Below are positions 35,667-44,875 of a stretch of DNA of 64,000 nucleotides, piece by piece (position 1 is the first letter of the stretch; every line of letters begins with the position of its first letter). The DNA is taken from NCBI RefSeq assembly GCF_023336735.1, contig NZ_JAMBAQ010000007.1:1-64000 (forward strand), written 5' to 3'. The translations under genes and the position numbers were made by a program. A model generated the notes under the pieces. The model had not been told where the DNA came from, searched no databases, and saw nothing but the letters and a program-made list of their open reading frames with translations. This stretch comes from Moraxella oculi (lineage in GTDB: Bacteria; Pseudomonadota; Gammaproteobacteria; Pseudomonadales; Moraxellaceae).

Positions 35667-38042
35667 TTAAAACTCATCAATAGGAGCTAGCGATTCTTCA
35701 TGCGTCATATTTTCTAAGTCATGTTCTGATTGATGAGCATCGTCCTGCATGATAAAAAAATACTCACCGAATTCTGCAAGACGCTGTCTTAGTTGGTTGA
35801 TGTAGAATGTTTGATTGGCACAATCGCCATAGTCTTTAGGTGCGTATTCGGCAATGACAGGTAGCCATAAGGCGTTTTGACAACCTTCAATAGAGCGTTT
35901 GCCGGTGCCATTATCCAGCCACATCCATTCGACATCATCAGGCTGTTTGAGATTGACAGGGATATGCTTGAGTGGCTGCATGAAAGCACGCCAAATCGGC
36001 AGGGCATTCTTGCTTCCTGTCAAACCCATCGGTCTGTTGTCATCATGACCAACCCAAACCACAGAGACATAGTTACCGCTATATCCTGCAAACCAAGCAT
36101 CTCGACCATCATTGGTTGTGCCAGTTTTGCCTGCTAAGTGTAGATTTGGCTGAAAGTTACCTGCCTTGGCAGTGCCTTGTGTGAATACTTGCTGCATGGC
36201 GTGGTTGATGAGGTAAGTTGCTTCGGGTGATAGGCGCGTTTGGATCATTTTATCATTGCTTTGTAATATTCTGCCTTGGTCATCAATGACTTTGGTGATG
36301 GTGTGTAATGGTGTCGCCACACCACCGTTGGCAAAAATCTGATACATGCCAAGTACCTGCATGGGCGATAAATCCATCGATCCTAGCAGTGCCGATGGGT
36401 AGTTTGTATGAGGGGTGTTGATGCCCAGTAAAGTTAATTGACGATAAAAAGTGTTCAGCCCAAACTCCATGCCAACATTGACCGCAGCTTGATTATAAGA
36501 TTGTGCCAAAGCGGTCATCAGCGGTGTGTGTCCATGTGATGTGCCATGGTAGTTTTTTGGTGTCCAAGAGTGCCCGTTGACACCATGGCTGATTGGGCTG
36601 TCATCAACACTGCTGGCAAGATTATAGCGACCTGATTGCAAGGCAGTAAGATAAATGACAGGTTTTAATAAAGAGCCGACTTGACGCTTGGCATCAATAG
36701 CACGGTTGAACCCTGTAAAATGAGTGCTGCTACCGACAATGGCGATCACTTCGCCACTGGCAGGAATGGCACTGACGAGTGCGCCTTGTAGTGAGCCTCG
36801 TGTGCCGTTTGCCACTGCTTTAGTAGCATGAGCTTGGGCAATCGGATCGAGGGTTGATATGATGCGAAGCCCTCGGTTTTGCAGGTCTTCTTCTTTATAA
36901 TATGTTTTTAAATCACGAAAAATTGCATCAAAAAAATCAGGAAATCGGCTTTTGGCGATGATGGGTGTTTTGACCACGCCAAGTGGCTTGTTGATGGCAC
37001 TTTGATACATGTTTTGGTTGATTTTGCCAGTGATTAGCATGTTGTGTAGTACGGTGTTGCGTCTTTTTAAGGCGCGTTCTGGGTTTTTTCTTGGGTTGTA
37101 GTAGCTTGACCCTTTGGCAATGCCGACCAAAAGTGCGTACTGGTCCAGTCGAAGTTCGGATAAGGGTTTATTAAAATAAAACTGTGAAGCAATCCCAAAT
37201 CCATTCACTGAGCGATTGCCGTTTTGTCCCAAGTTAATTTCATTAAGGTAGGCAAGTAAAATGTCGTCTTTGCTGTAATGTAATTCCAACAGTACTGCCA
37301 TGATGGCTTCATTGGCTTTGCGTTTTAGGGTGCGTTCGGAGTTGAGATAAAAGTTTTTGATGAGCTGTTGAGTGATGGTTGAGCCGCCTTGCCGCTTGCC
37401 GCCTGTTAGGTTTGATAAAACAGCACGAGCTGTACCACGCAGTGATACGCCATGATGTTCATAAAAATTGCGATCTTCTGTGGCGATGAGTGCATCAATC
37501 AATTGTTGCGGCACTTCTGGCTTTTTTAATAATATGCGGTCTTCATTATTTTTTGGATAAATGCCGCCCACATTGACAGGTTCTAAGCGTAGCATGCTGT
37601 TTTTGGTGGGGCTGCTGGTCATTAAGCGAGAAATCTTGCCATTTGAGAAACTCACTTGAATCACTTGCTTATGCTCAACATCACCGCCACCATAATCAAA
37701 GCCACGAGTGCGTATCGTATAGGTGTTGCCTGATTTTTTGTAGCCGCCTTGGGAAGAGGAGTGTTGGCTGTAGTTGAGTAATTGTAGCCAAGCTTCCAAA
37801 TCTTTTTGGGTAACTGGGGCATTTGGGTAGAGTTCAAGGGGGCGAGAATAGACGGTGGCAGGAATGTCCCAGCGACGATTTTCAAATTTATTGATGATGG
37901 TGCTGTTTAAATAATAAGCATATAATCCAAACAAGATCATTACGATGATCATGATGGTGAGGATGAAAAAGCTGATGATTGCACCTTGTTGGTGTGTTTG
38001 GCGTCTGTTTTGGGGTGGGTTTTGCATTGCATCAGTGACCAC
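35667..38042 (-). CDS. mrcB: Penicillin-binding protein 1B
   Basis: A 791-residue bifunctional class A PBP. A short cytoplasmic tail and one TM helix (about 22-45) precede a UB2H-like region (about 80-165). The GT51 glycosyltransferase has IATEDRNFYEHHG, GGSTITQQLIKNFYL and KANEAIMAVLLE; the transpeptidase domain has the active-site Ser in VGSLLKPVIYL, SYN (AQSYNQAAV) and KTGT (LAGKTGTTNDGRD). It polymerises and cross-links peptidoglycan in the periplasm. The GTG at 38042 and an ATG five codons later (38027) are both possible starts; no clear ribosome-binding site decides between them. Confidence 0.94.
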   Translation of the reverse strand: MVTDAMQNPPQNRRQTHQQGAIISFFILTIMIIVMILFGLYAYYLNSTIINKFENRRWDIPATVYSRPLELYPNAPVTQKDLEAWLQLLNYSQHSSSQGGYKKSGNTYTIRTRGFDYGGGDVEHKQVIQVSFSNGKISRLMTSSPTKNSMLRLEPVNVGGIYPKNNEDRILLKKPEVPQQLIDALIATEDRNFYEHHGVSLRGTARAVLSNLTGGKRQGGSTITQQLIKNFYLNSERTLKRKANEAIMAVLLELHYSKDDILLAYLNEINLGQNGNRSVNGFGIASQFYFNKPLSELRLDQYALLVGIAKGSSYYNPRKNPERALKRRNTVLHNMLITGKINQNMYQSAINKPLGVVKTPIIAKSRFPDFFDAIFRDLKTYYKEEDLQNRGLRIISTLDPIAQAHATKAVANGTRGSLQGALVSAIPASGEVIAIVGSSTHFTGFNRAIDAKRQVGSLLKPVIYLTALQSGRYNLASSVDDSPISHGVNGHSWTPKNYHGTSHGHTPLMTALAQSYNQAAVNVGMEFGLNTFYRQLTLLGINTPHTNYPSALLGSMDLSPMQVLGMYQIFANGGVATPLHTITKVIDDQGRILQSNDKMIQTRLSPEATYLINHAMQQVFTQGTAKAGNFQPNLHLAGKTGTTNDGRDAWFAGYSGNYVSVVWVGHDDNRPMGLTGSKNALPIWRAFMQPLKHIPVNLKQPDDVEWMWLDNGTGKRSIEGCQNALWLPVIAEYAPKDYGDCANQTFYINQLRQRLAEFGEYFFIMQDDAHQSEHDLENMTHEESLAPIDEF

Positions 38043-38318
38043 ATTAAAAATGATAAGTCATACTAGCGATTTGTGCAGATTTTGGCAAGTGTTAAAATGC
38101 GATTCTGTTTTGGTTTTTTAGGTACTTAATGGCACGCAGTCTTGATTGACATTGATTGATGATGGAAGTGCTTCATTAAATGCTGTTGCCATGCGTTCAA
38201 ATTTCGACCATATCAACATTCGGTCATGACGCTTGACAATTCATGCTGATGGCAACTGTGTTATAATGCAAGCGATGAGTATTCATAAAGCTATGCGTGA
38301 TGTGGCGTTTGTGATGCT

Positions 38319-40922
38319 ATGCTGATGGTTATCGGAACGATGAATATGAGCCATGATATTGACATGATGACTGATGAGATTGCCCAGTCTTTACTACTAC
38401 CACCTGAAGGTGCGTGCTTTCATTGCGGTGAGATCCTGCCAAAAGAGCCATTTAATGCGGTGGTTTTGGGTGCTGTACGCCCAATGTGTTGCTTAGGTTG
38501 CCAGTTGGCCGCCCAAAGCATCGTGGAGGCCAATCTTGAGCAATACTACTTAGATCGTCGTAAGATTAGCCCAACAGCAAGCTTGCCTAACGCCATCAAT
38601 TTTGAAGCGTACAATCATGATGATATCAAGGCTCAGTTTGTCTACGCTGAAGATGGTGGTAGCACGGCTGAACTGTCAGTGGCAAACCTTCGTTGTGCTG
38701 CTTGTGCTTGGCTGATTGAGAGTCGATTGCGTGCCATTCATGGCGTGCGTGCGTGCCAAGTAAACTTGACGCAGCAAAGAATGCGAGTGAGCTGGAATGA
38801 GGAGCTTTGCGATATTGGTCAGATTTTACAAGCGGTACATTCAGTCGGCTATGATGCCAAGCCCTATCGCCAAGACACTCACGAGGCCATGTTAAAACAA
38901 CAAAATAAGCAGATGCTGATCCGTCTTGCCATCTCAGCATTGGGGGCAATGCAGGCAATGATGTTCTCTATTGGCATGTATTTTGGCGAGTATTCAGGCA
39001 TTTTGATTGAACATCGTGATTTTTTGCGATATGTGGCGTTATTTGTTACCATTCCTGTGATGTTCTATGCAGGTGTGCCATTTTTCTCATCAGCCATGAG
39101 TGCTATTAAAGCCAAAAGAGTCAACATGGATGTGCCTGTGTCCATTGCTTTGTTTGTTACCTTTGGTGCCAGTGTGTACGCTACCCTAACTGGGACTGGT
39201 GAGGCGTATTTTGACTCAGTATCGATGTTCATTTTCTTTTTGTTGGCTGGTCGTTATATTGAACAAAACGCTCGCTTAAAAGCATCAAACATGGCATCGG
39301 ATTTGGTGGTGATTGAGCCGACGCTGGTTTTAAAGCTTACTCATGACCCAAAACTGTTGCACCAGCTTGATGGCGGTGATGTCCAAGATGCTCAAGCCAT
39401 CATTGAGGATTGGATGCAATCTCATCAGGACTTGGTTAGATCGGCACATCAGCATGACAGTCATCAAAAGATTTTGGCACAATCGGTCGAGGTTGGTGAT
39501 GTGATTGCCATTGATGCAGGTTCTCAAATCATCGCTGATGGCATACTGCTATCAAAGACAGCAACGGTATCACAAAGCCTTTTGACTGGCGAGAGTGATT
39601 TGATTGTCAAAGTGTGTGGCGATCAAGTGGTGGGCGGCTCTCAAAATGACAGTCAACCTTTCATGATGATGGTAACGGCACAAGTACAGGACAGTCAAAT
39701 CGCTTTGATTGACCGTCTGATGAACCGTGCCATGAGTGAAAAGCCACAAATCGCCCAAGATGCTGATGACATGGCAAGATGGTTCGTTGCACGAGTGTTG
39801 GTCTTGTCTTGTCTTGTTTTTGCGGTTTGGTGGTTTATTGATAAAAGTGAAGCTTTGTGGGCGACGGTGGCAGTGCTGGTAGCGACCTGCCCATGTGCGT
39901 TATCCCTTGCCACACCGATTGCCTTGACGGTATCAACCAATCGTTTGGCAGGGCTGGGATTTTTAGCAACCCGTGGCCATACGATTCAGACACTCTCCGA
40001 TGTCTCTTATGCGTGTTTTGATAAGACGGGGACGCTCACATTGGGGCAAGTAAATCTTTTGAGTGTGGTGAGTCTTGTTGATAAGAATCAAAGCGTAAAG
40101 ATTGCTGCAGCACTTGAAGTTGGATCAAAGCATCCTGTGGCACGAGCCATATTGACCGCAGCTCATGGATTGCATCTGCCTGCGGTGGAACATGTCATGC
40201 ATCATACGGCAGGTGGGGTGGAGGGGTGTATTGATGGTATGTCATATCGCATTGGTCATCAGCAGTTCGTCCTACCATCAGGGGAGTTGCCAGCATGCTT
40301 GGCTGAATGTTTGTCAGAGCATCAAGCAAATATGTCGGTACTGTTGTCCTGCTTTATTGATGGTGCGTGGCAAGCAGTGGCGAGATTTTATTTTAATGAC
40401 ATCATTCGCCAAGATGCACGGCAGATGATCGATGATTTAAAGCGGCAGGGCATCACGCCCATCATGCTGACAGGCGATCCTAATCCGAATGCTCTGCTGG
40501 TGGCGAAATCTTTGGGGATTGAGCGTGCTTATTTTGGATTAACACCGAAAGATAAAGTTGATCACATCAAGGAATTGCAGCAATCAGGTGCTACAGTGTT
40601 GATGGTGGGAGATGGCATCAATGATGCACCTGTATTGGCGGCCGCCAATGTCTCTACGGCGATGGCGGAGGCGGCAGATTTGGCACAGGTATCGGCAGAC
40701 AGCGTGCTGCTGGGCGGTCGTTTGATGGCGATTGGTTGGGCGATTGCATTGGCCGCCAAAACACGAAAAATCATCCGCCAAAATTTACGCTGGGCATTGA
40801 TTTATAACAGTTTGGTATTGATTCCCGCGGCGGCAGGTTATGTCCCACCTTGGTTGGCAGCGATTGGTATGTCGTTATCCAGTTTGGTTGTTGTGGCAAA
40901 TGCCATGCGGCTAAAACACTAA
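38319..40922 (+). CDS. ccoI: CcoI-type copper P1B-ATPase
   Basis: An 867-residue heavy-metal P-type ATPase. The extended N-terminus has a Cys cluster (CFHCGE; MCCLGC) and one HMA domain (RCAACAWLIES), followed by eight TM helices with CPC (ATCPCALSLATP), DKTGTLTLG, HP (KHPVARA) and MVGDGINDAPVLAAA. The N-terminal zinc-ribbon-like segment plus HMA is the FixI/CcoI layout, which supplies copper for assembly of cbb3 oxidase. No cco structural genes are in the window. In-frame ATGs at 38319, 38340 and 38346 make the start uncertain; the later two look more natural. Confidence 0.88.
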   Translation: MLMVIGTMNMSHDIDMMTDEIAQSLLLPPEGACFHCGEILPKEPFNAVVLGAVRPMCCLGCQLAAQSIVEANLEQYYLDRRKISPTASLPNAINFEAYNHDDIKAQFVYAEDGGSTAELSVANLRCAACAWLIESRLRAIHGVRACQVNLTQQRMRVSWNEELCDIGQILQAVHSVGYDAKPYRQDTHEAMLKQQNKQMLIRLAISALGAMQAMMFSIGMYFGEYSGILIEHRDFLRYVALFVTIPVMFYAGVPFFSSAMSAIKAKRVNMDVPVSIALFVTFGASVYATLTGTGEAYFDSVSMFIFFLLAGRYIEQNARLKASNMASDLVVIEPTLVLKLTHDPKLLHQLDGGDVQDAQAIIEDWMQSHQDLVRSAHQHDSHQKILAQSVEVGDVIAIDAGSQIIADGILLSKTATVSQSLLTGESDLIVKVCGDQVVGGSQNDSQPFMMMVTAQVQDSQIALIDRLMNRAMSEKPQIAQDADDMARWFVARVLVLSCLVFAVWWFIDKSEALWATVAVLVATCPCALSLATPIALTVSTNRLAGLGFLATRGHTIQTLSDVSYACFDKTGTLTLGQVNLLSVVSLVDKNQSVKIAAALEVGSKHPVARAILTAAHGLHLPAVEHVMHHTAGGVEGCIDGMSYRIGHQQFVLPSGELPACLAECLSEHQANMSVLLSCFIDGAWQAVARFYFNDIIRQDARQMIDDLKRQGITPIMLTGDPNPNALLVAKSLGIERAYFGLTPKDKVDHIKELQQSGATVLMVGDGINDAPVLAAANVSTAMAEAADLAQVSADSVLLGGRLMAIGWAIALAAKTRKIIRQNLRWALIYNSLVLIPAAAGYVPPWLAAIGMSLSSLVVVANAMRLKH

Positions 40923-40927
40923 ATCGA

Positions 40928-40960
40928 AAAAAATCGCACTCAAAAAAAGTGCGATTTTTT
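40928..40960. terminator. Bidirectional terminator between ccoI and BI-1 gene
   Basis: A 13-bp stem (40928-40940 with 40948-40960), AAAAAATCGCACT and its complement, loop of seven bases, A/T-runs on both sides. It serves the two convergent genes. Confidence 0.92.
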
Positions 40961-40973
40961 AATAGGTATGACA

Positions 40974-41696
40974 TCAATCATCTTGAAGATAGCCAATCAA
41001 GCGTAAAAACTCAATGTACATCCATACCAGTGTTGATAAAATGCCAATACTATAGGTCCACTCGTATTCTTGTGCAACGCCAGCATGTACACCTTTTTCA
41101 ACATTGTCAAAATCCACAAGCAAGCTTAGCGAGGCAATGATGGTAACAAACACACTAAAGCCAATCGCCAATGCACCACCATTGAACAATAGTGGCAAAC
41201 TTGAACCGAACAAAACAAAGCCAAGCTGCACCAAATATAAAATGCCAATCGCAATGACGGCAGACATCACGATGGAGCGAAACTTTTCTGTTACTTTGAT
41301 GATGCCAGTGGTATAAAGTGTCAGCATCACAGCAGCGGTGATGAAAGTGGCGGATAGGGCAGATAGAGGTACGCTAGGATAGCGAAAGTACATGATGGTG
41401 CTAAAAGCACCCAGTAACACACCCTCGCATAAAGCGTATGGTACAGCCACGCTTTTGGCAAGATGAGGCTTGAACGCACTGACCAGACCTAAGCCAATGC
41501 CAGCAAACAGACCAATCAAGGCAAGTGGATAAAGCATGTTGGGCGAGATGCCACCCATGAGTGCATAAAAAAACACCCCAAACCCAGCGACAGCAGCCAA
41601 AGTCAGCAAAAAGGCACTTTTTTTGACCACGCCGCCAACAGTCATGGCAACATTGCCAACTGCAAGATCGGTGCGACTAATGATGGGATTTGCCAT
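40974..41696 (-). CDS. Bax inhibitor-1 / YccA-like membrane protein
   Basis: A 240-residue inner-membrane protein with seven predicted hydrophobic helices. It belongs to the bacterial BI-1 family (the PF12811 branch by its N-terminus MANPIISRTDL and the SAFLLTLAAVAGFGVFFYAL segment). The C-terminal half shows the acidic motif region VDFDNVEKGVHAG and EYEWTYSIGIL. Some relatives modulate the FtsH protease or Ca2+ leak, but the role here is unknown. Single-gene unit, convergent with ccoI. Confidence 0.85.
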   Translation of the reverse strand: MANPIISRTDLAVGNVAMTVGGVVKKSAFLLTLAAVAGFGVFFYALMGGISPNMLYPLALIGLFAGIGLGLVSAFKPHLAKSVAVPYALCEGVLLGAFSTIMYFRYPSVPLSALSATFITAAVMLTLYTTGIIKVTEKFRSIVMSAVIAIGILYLVQLGFVLFGSSLPLLFNGGALAIGFSVFVTIIASLSLLVDFDNVEKGVHAGVAQEYEWTYSIGILSTLVWMYIEFLRLIGYLQDD

Positions 41697-41861
41697 AAAT
41701 TTTTTCCTTAAAAACGAGATGATGACCCGTGATTATATAAGATAGAATTCCAAAAAATCAAGTGTTTTTATGGGTTGTTGCCTGTGTGATTTTATGATGG
41801 CTTGGGTTGTTTTTGGTTTGGGTTTTTTGTTATCATACGCCTTATTTTTCTATTGATTCTT

Positions 41862-42836
41862 ATGTCAAATTTCATCAATAATCACCCAAAGCGTGCGCCA
41901 TTTCATCGGATTGGCGTGATGGGGCGTGCTGGTAAAAATAGCGTGGTTGAGAGTTTGAATGAACTCATCGCCTTATTGACCGCTCGCAAGTTGTCCATCA
42001 TTATTGACACTGAGACTGCCGCCATTGAAGGCTTGCATATTGACTTTGATGGGGTTGGGCATCATTTTAAGATTGTACCACGCCAAAAGATGGGCGAGCA
42101 TTGCGACTTTGTCATTGTTGTGGGTGGCGATGGTTCAATGCTGCAAGTAGCGAGCGTGATGGCAGGAACCGATGTCCCTGTGCTTGGCGTTAATCGTGGG
42201 CGATTGGGCTTTTTGGCTGATGTCAATCCTGATGAGCTGACCGAGCGTGTGTCGCAGGTACTAGATGGGAATTACTGGCTGGTAGAGCGTTTTTTACTGA
42301 CCTTTAAAATCGTACAAAATGATGCCGAGGGCAAACCTACCGATGTTGTCCTACATGAAGATGTGGCGCTTAATGATGTGGTGCTGCATGCAGGCAAGTC
42401 GGTGCATACGATTGACTTTGAACTACACATCAATGGCTCACCTGTTTATCGTCAGCACGCTGATGGGTTGATTGTCGCTACACCAACAGGATCAACCGCC
42501 TACGCACTTTCAGCAGGTGGTCCCATCATTCACCCAACCATTGATGCGATTTGTCTGGTACCCATGCATCCGCATACCCTTTCTAGTCGACCGCTTGTAG
42601 TGGCAGGCAGTAGCCAAATCGCCATCAATATCCACAAGGACAACCGCACCCAGCCCATGGTCGGAGCGGACGGCAAAGCCTCTGCCCCTTTGGATAACGA
42701 CCAAACCCTACTGATTTTTAAGCACGACAAAACCCTATTGTTATTACATCCGCCCAGCTATAATTTCTATGAAGCATGCCGCACAAAGCTCAACTGGAAT
42801 TTATACAGCGAACAATTCTCTTTAAACCTTCACTAA
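41862..42836 (+). CDS. nadK: NAD kinase
   Basis: A 324-residue cytosolic enzyme that phosphorylates NAD to NADP. Signature motifs are VVGGDGSMLQVA with the GGDG loop near residue 90, GVNRGRLGFLADV, the conserved ADGLIVATPTGSTAYALSAGG and PHTLSSRPLVV. The frame extends to 41802; ATG 41862 gives the usual N-terminus (HRIGVMGRAGK after 15 residues). The DUF1315 gene begins 11 bp after its stop, indicating one transcript. Confidence 0.96.
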   Translation: MSNFINNHPKRAPFHRIGVMGRAGKNSVVESLNELIALLTARKLSIIIDTETAAIEGLHIDFDGVGHHFKIVPRQKMGEHCDFVIVVGGDGSMLQVASVMAGTDVPVLGVNRGRLGFLADVNPDELTERVSQVLDGNYWLVERFLLTFKIVQNDAEGKPTDVVLHEDVALNDVVLHAGKSVHTIDFELHINGSPVYRQHADGLIVATPTGSTAYALSAGGPIIHPTIDAICLVPMHPHTLSSRPLVVAGSSQIAINIHKDNRTQPMVGADGKASAPLDNDQTLLIFKHDKTLLLLHPPSYNFYEACRTKLNWNLYSEQFSLNLH

Positions 42837-42847
42837 CAAAAAAACTT

Positions 42848-43138
42848 ATGAACAAGCACGATATTTTAAATAGCCTAAATCCAGAAATCATCAACAAATT
42901 TCGCACTGCCATAGAAATCGGCAGATGGGAAAACGGCACACGCTTGACAGATGAACAGCGTCAGACCTGCATGCAGGCAGTGATGATATGGGAGCATGAA
43001 TATCTACCCATTCATGAACGCACAGGCTACATTGAAAAACCCAAAGATGACAAAGGTGATATCATCGGTGAGGCGTGTGATGTCGAGCATGAGCATCACT
43101 ATCCGAATGTTGAGCGACCTGTGAAGTTTAAGAACTAG
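42848..43138 (+). CDS. YeaC-like DUF1315 protein
   Basis: A 96-residue acidic cytosolic protein. Its N-terminal half (LNSLNPEIINKFRTAIEIGRWENG, then LTDEQRQTCMQAVMIWE) matches the DUF1315 (YeaC) family. The C-terminal half is Glu/His-rich (CDVEHEHHYPN). Function is unknown. The frame extends into nadK at 42776, but ATG 42848, 11 bp after the nadK stop, fits the family start. Confidence 0.85.
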   Translation: MNKHDILNSLNPEIINKFRTAIEIGRWENGTRLTDEQRQTCMQAVMIWEHEYLPIHERTGYIEKPKDDKGDIIGEACDVEHEHHYPNVERPVKFKN

Positions 43139-43153
43139 AAAATGTTTTGACTT

Positions 43154-43194
43154 TTAAAACCCCTGTTGACTACTTTTGTCAATAGGGGTTTTAA
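43154..43194. terminator. Terminator after nadK-DUF1315 operon
   Basis: TTAAAACCCCT (43154-43164) pairs with AGGGGTTTTAA (43184-43194); an inner TTGAC/GTCAA pair extends the stem. It works in both directions in principle. Confidence 0.85.
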
Positions 43195-43287
43195 GCATTG
43201 AAAATCTAAAATAATATATTCGAAAGATTGGAGTTTTGACATGTGATTGGCAATTTTAATCCAGTTTCTATGATCAACTTAATAGCA

Positions 43288-43620
43288 TTATTTGGTCAAG
43301 GTCTGGATAAGTGTTAAAACTGCCCTTTTCTGTTCATTAGTCAGTTTTTGCCAAGCTGCATCATAAGAGTTTTGTCGATAATCCACTTTCTTTATACAGT
43401 CTTTAAAAAAATAGTCAATTGGAGTTTGCAAAAGATTAGCAATTTCAACCAAATGAGCTACATTAATTTTGTTCACACCTCTTTCATATCTTGACAGTTG
43501 TTGTTGTGATACATCTAGTAGTTCTGCCATCTTTTCTGCAGACCATCCTTTTTCTTTGCGTTTTAATTGAATTCTTTTTCCGATTAATTTATCAATCTGA
43601 GTGCTGATAATTTGTGCCAT
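43288..43620 (-). CDS. XRE-family transcriptional regulator
   Basis: A 110-residue protein with one Cro/CI-type helix-turn-helix at about 12-66: IGKRIQLKRKEKGWSAEKMAELLDVSQQQLSRYERGVNKINVAHLVEIANLL, where the recognition helix is SQQQLSRYERG. A short Lys-rich C-terminal tail follows. It is divergent from the small-membrane-peptide/lipoprotein genes and probably represses its own and their promoter through symmetric sequences in 43659-43695. It resembles small phage- or island-borne repressors. Composition is AT-rich relative to the core genes, consistent with an acquired cassette. Confidence 0.85.
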   Translation of the reverse strand: MAQIISTQIDKLIGKRIQLKRKEKGWSAEKMAELLDVSQQQLSRYERGVNKINVAHLVEIANLLQTPIDYFFKDCIKKVDYRQNSYDAAWQKLTNEQKRAVLTLIQTLTK

Positions 43621-43658
43621 CTTAAAACCAAGTTGATTTATAAAATAATCTATTTTTG

Positions 43659-43695
43659 TTCAAATTCACACTTGAAAGAAGAGTAATAAAAGTGT
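43659..43695. promoter_or_regulatory. Divergent control region with symmetric half-sites
   Basis: TTCAA (43659-43663) with TTGAA (43672-43676), and ACACTT (43668-43673) with AAGTGT (43690-43695), form overlapping inverted repeats between the divergent XRE gene and the small-peptide gene. They are candidate operator half-sites for the XRE regulator. An AT-rich -10-like TAAAAT follows at 43696. Confidence 0.4.
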
Positions 43696-43738
43696 AAAAT
43701 ATAAAATAATTACTCATCTATAGACTATTGGAGATTTT

Positions 43739-43922
43739 ATGAGCGATTCTCGCAATGCATTTAGCGGTATTTTTTGGTTTAGTATTTACCGCAGCATCTG
43801 TCATTTTGCCTATTTATGCAGCGATTGTTGATTTCGCACGCGATAAATTTTTATGGGCAGCTGTTGATATTATTGTTTTTCCAATAGGTATGATTCGAGG
43901 GTTAATGTACTTCTTTAATTAA
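43739..43922 (+). pseudogene. Small membrane protein gene, frameshifted at a T6 run
   Basis: ATG 43739 has an excellent Shine-Dalgarno (TTGGAGA) but its frame closes after 31 codons. Removing one T from the run at 43770-43775 would join it to a second frame and give a 60-residue protein with two hydrophobic helices (GLVFTAASVILPIYAAIVDF and FLWAAVDIIVFPIGMI) ending at the TAA at 43920. Without a shift, translation could only start at ATG 43755, which lacks a ribosome-binding site. It is either a recent frameshift, a slippage-controlled gene or a sequencing error. It leads the lipoprotein genes. Confidence 0.6.
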
Positions 43923-43926
43923 TTTT

Positions 43927-44289
43927 ATGGCAAAATTTGTTTTGATATCTATAGTTCTTGCTTTATTGGCTGCGTGTAGTAAGTATGACAGAAATGATAT
44001 GCTTCAAAAAGCCACATCTGATGACGAGATGAGAGAATTATTTGTTGAGCGTAATATAAAGGCTTGTCAGCAGGGTTTTTTGCTTAAGGAGGATGGCTGG
44101 GTACAAAATTCTAAAGAGTCGTGTAATTGTCTCTTGAATTATGCTTCCTACTACATCGGTGGTGATGATATTCGACTTATGATTGCACCTACAACACCTA
44201 TCGGCGACTATGAAAAAGAGAGATTAGGAGGATTGTTGTACGATTCTTTGAAATTTGGAGCTTCACAGTGCTTGGGAGGTCTTGATTGA
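43927..44289 (+). CDS. Small Cys-rich lipoprotein 1
   Basis: A 120-residue predicted lipoprotein with signal MAKFVLISIVLALLAAC (lipobox LAAC, Cys17). The mature part has four Cys in the pattern C-x(n)-C-x-C-x(n)-C (KACQQGF, ESCNCLLN, SQCLGG). I do not recognise a family. The next gene has the same Cys spacing style and similar length, so the two look like diverged paralogues. It begins 4 bp after the membrane-peptide gene and is likely part of one transcript driven from the region at 43.7 kb. Confidence 0.7.
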   Translation: MAKFVLISIVLALLAACSKYDRNDMLQKATSDDEMRELFVERNIKACQQGFLLKEDGWVQNSKESCNCLLNYASYYIGGDDIRLMIAPTTPIGDYEKERLGGLLYDSLKFGASQCLGGLD

Positions 44290-44318
44290 TGTTGAGCAAA
44301 GAGAATTAATGGCGTTTT

Positions 44319-44732
44319 ATGAAAAAGATATTGGTTTTTATTTGTGCTTCAGTCATTTTATCAGATTGTGGTGATATAAACGGCCGTTTTGTTTCGTCTA
44401 TTGATAAAGAAAAAAATACTGTGCATTTCTCCTCGGATGATGAATTTAGGAAAGTTTTTGAACAAGAATTAAAAAGAGATTGTTTAAATACTATCCAAAA
44501 AGAACATCTAGTAAATGGCATGACAGCTGAGTGGTTTTGCGACTGCTCAAATCTTTATTTTATGGATGGAATGGATATCTCAATGGCAAGAAAGATTTTT
44601 GAAGAGCCAGAGAAGGTGTCGGGGCAGGATAAAAATGATTTGGTTGAGAGAGGTAGAGCGCTGCGTTTAATATCCACAAGTCTGTGTATGGGTGATTTTC
44701 ATGATGGGGAACAGCCAGGATGGAAACGATAG
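44319..44732 (+). CDS. Small Cys-rich lipoprotein 2
   Basis: A 137-residue predicted lipoprotein with signal MKKILVFICASVILSDC (lipobox LSDC, Cys17). The mature region has RDCLNTI, WFCDCSNL and TSLCMGD, matching the C, CxC, C arrangement of the preceding lipoprotein, with a DDEFRKVFEQE helix comparable to SDDEMRELFVER there. No known family recognised. It starts 29 bp after gene 1 and ends before the terminator at 44821. Function unknown; an envelope-located immunity or binding protein is only a guess. Confidence 0.7.
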   Translation: MKKILVFICASVILSDCGDINGRFVSSIDKEKNTVHFSSDDEFRKVFEQELKRDCLNTIQKEHLVNGMTAEWFCDCSNLYFMDGMDISMARKIFEEPEKVSGQDKNDLVERGRALRLISTSLCMGDFHDGEQPGWKR

Positions 44733-44820
44733 CTCTATCCTATCTATCTACAAAGTTAAAACACTATTTCCTTGTCTATTTTTATATTGCAAAACTTATT
44801 TTTTAGTAGATTGCTTGATC

Positions 44821-44859
44821 AATAGCTTATTCTTTTTTTGAATAAGCTATTTTTTTTTT
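44821..44859. terminator. Terminator between the lipoprotein cassette and ubiB
   Basis: AATAGCTTATTC (44821-44832) pairs perfectly with GAATAAGCTATT (44840-44851), loop T7, followed by eight more T. It ends the + strand lipoprotein transcript. Confidence 0.92.
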
Positions 44860-44875
44860 AATCGCCAGTTAATTT

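Noticed and set aside
38180-38270. FNR box upstream of ccoI
   Set aside because: ATCAA half-sites occur but no acceptable TTGAT-N4-ATCAA match was found.
43288-43620. XRE protein as the controller (C protein) of the restriction-modification genes
   Set aside because: It lies 20 kb away beside unrelated genes and has its own divergent targets; no C-box-like repeats are seen in front of the methyltransferase.
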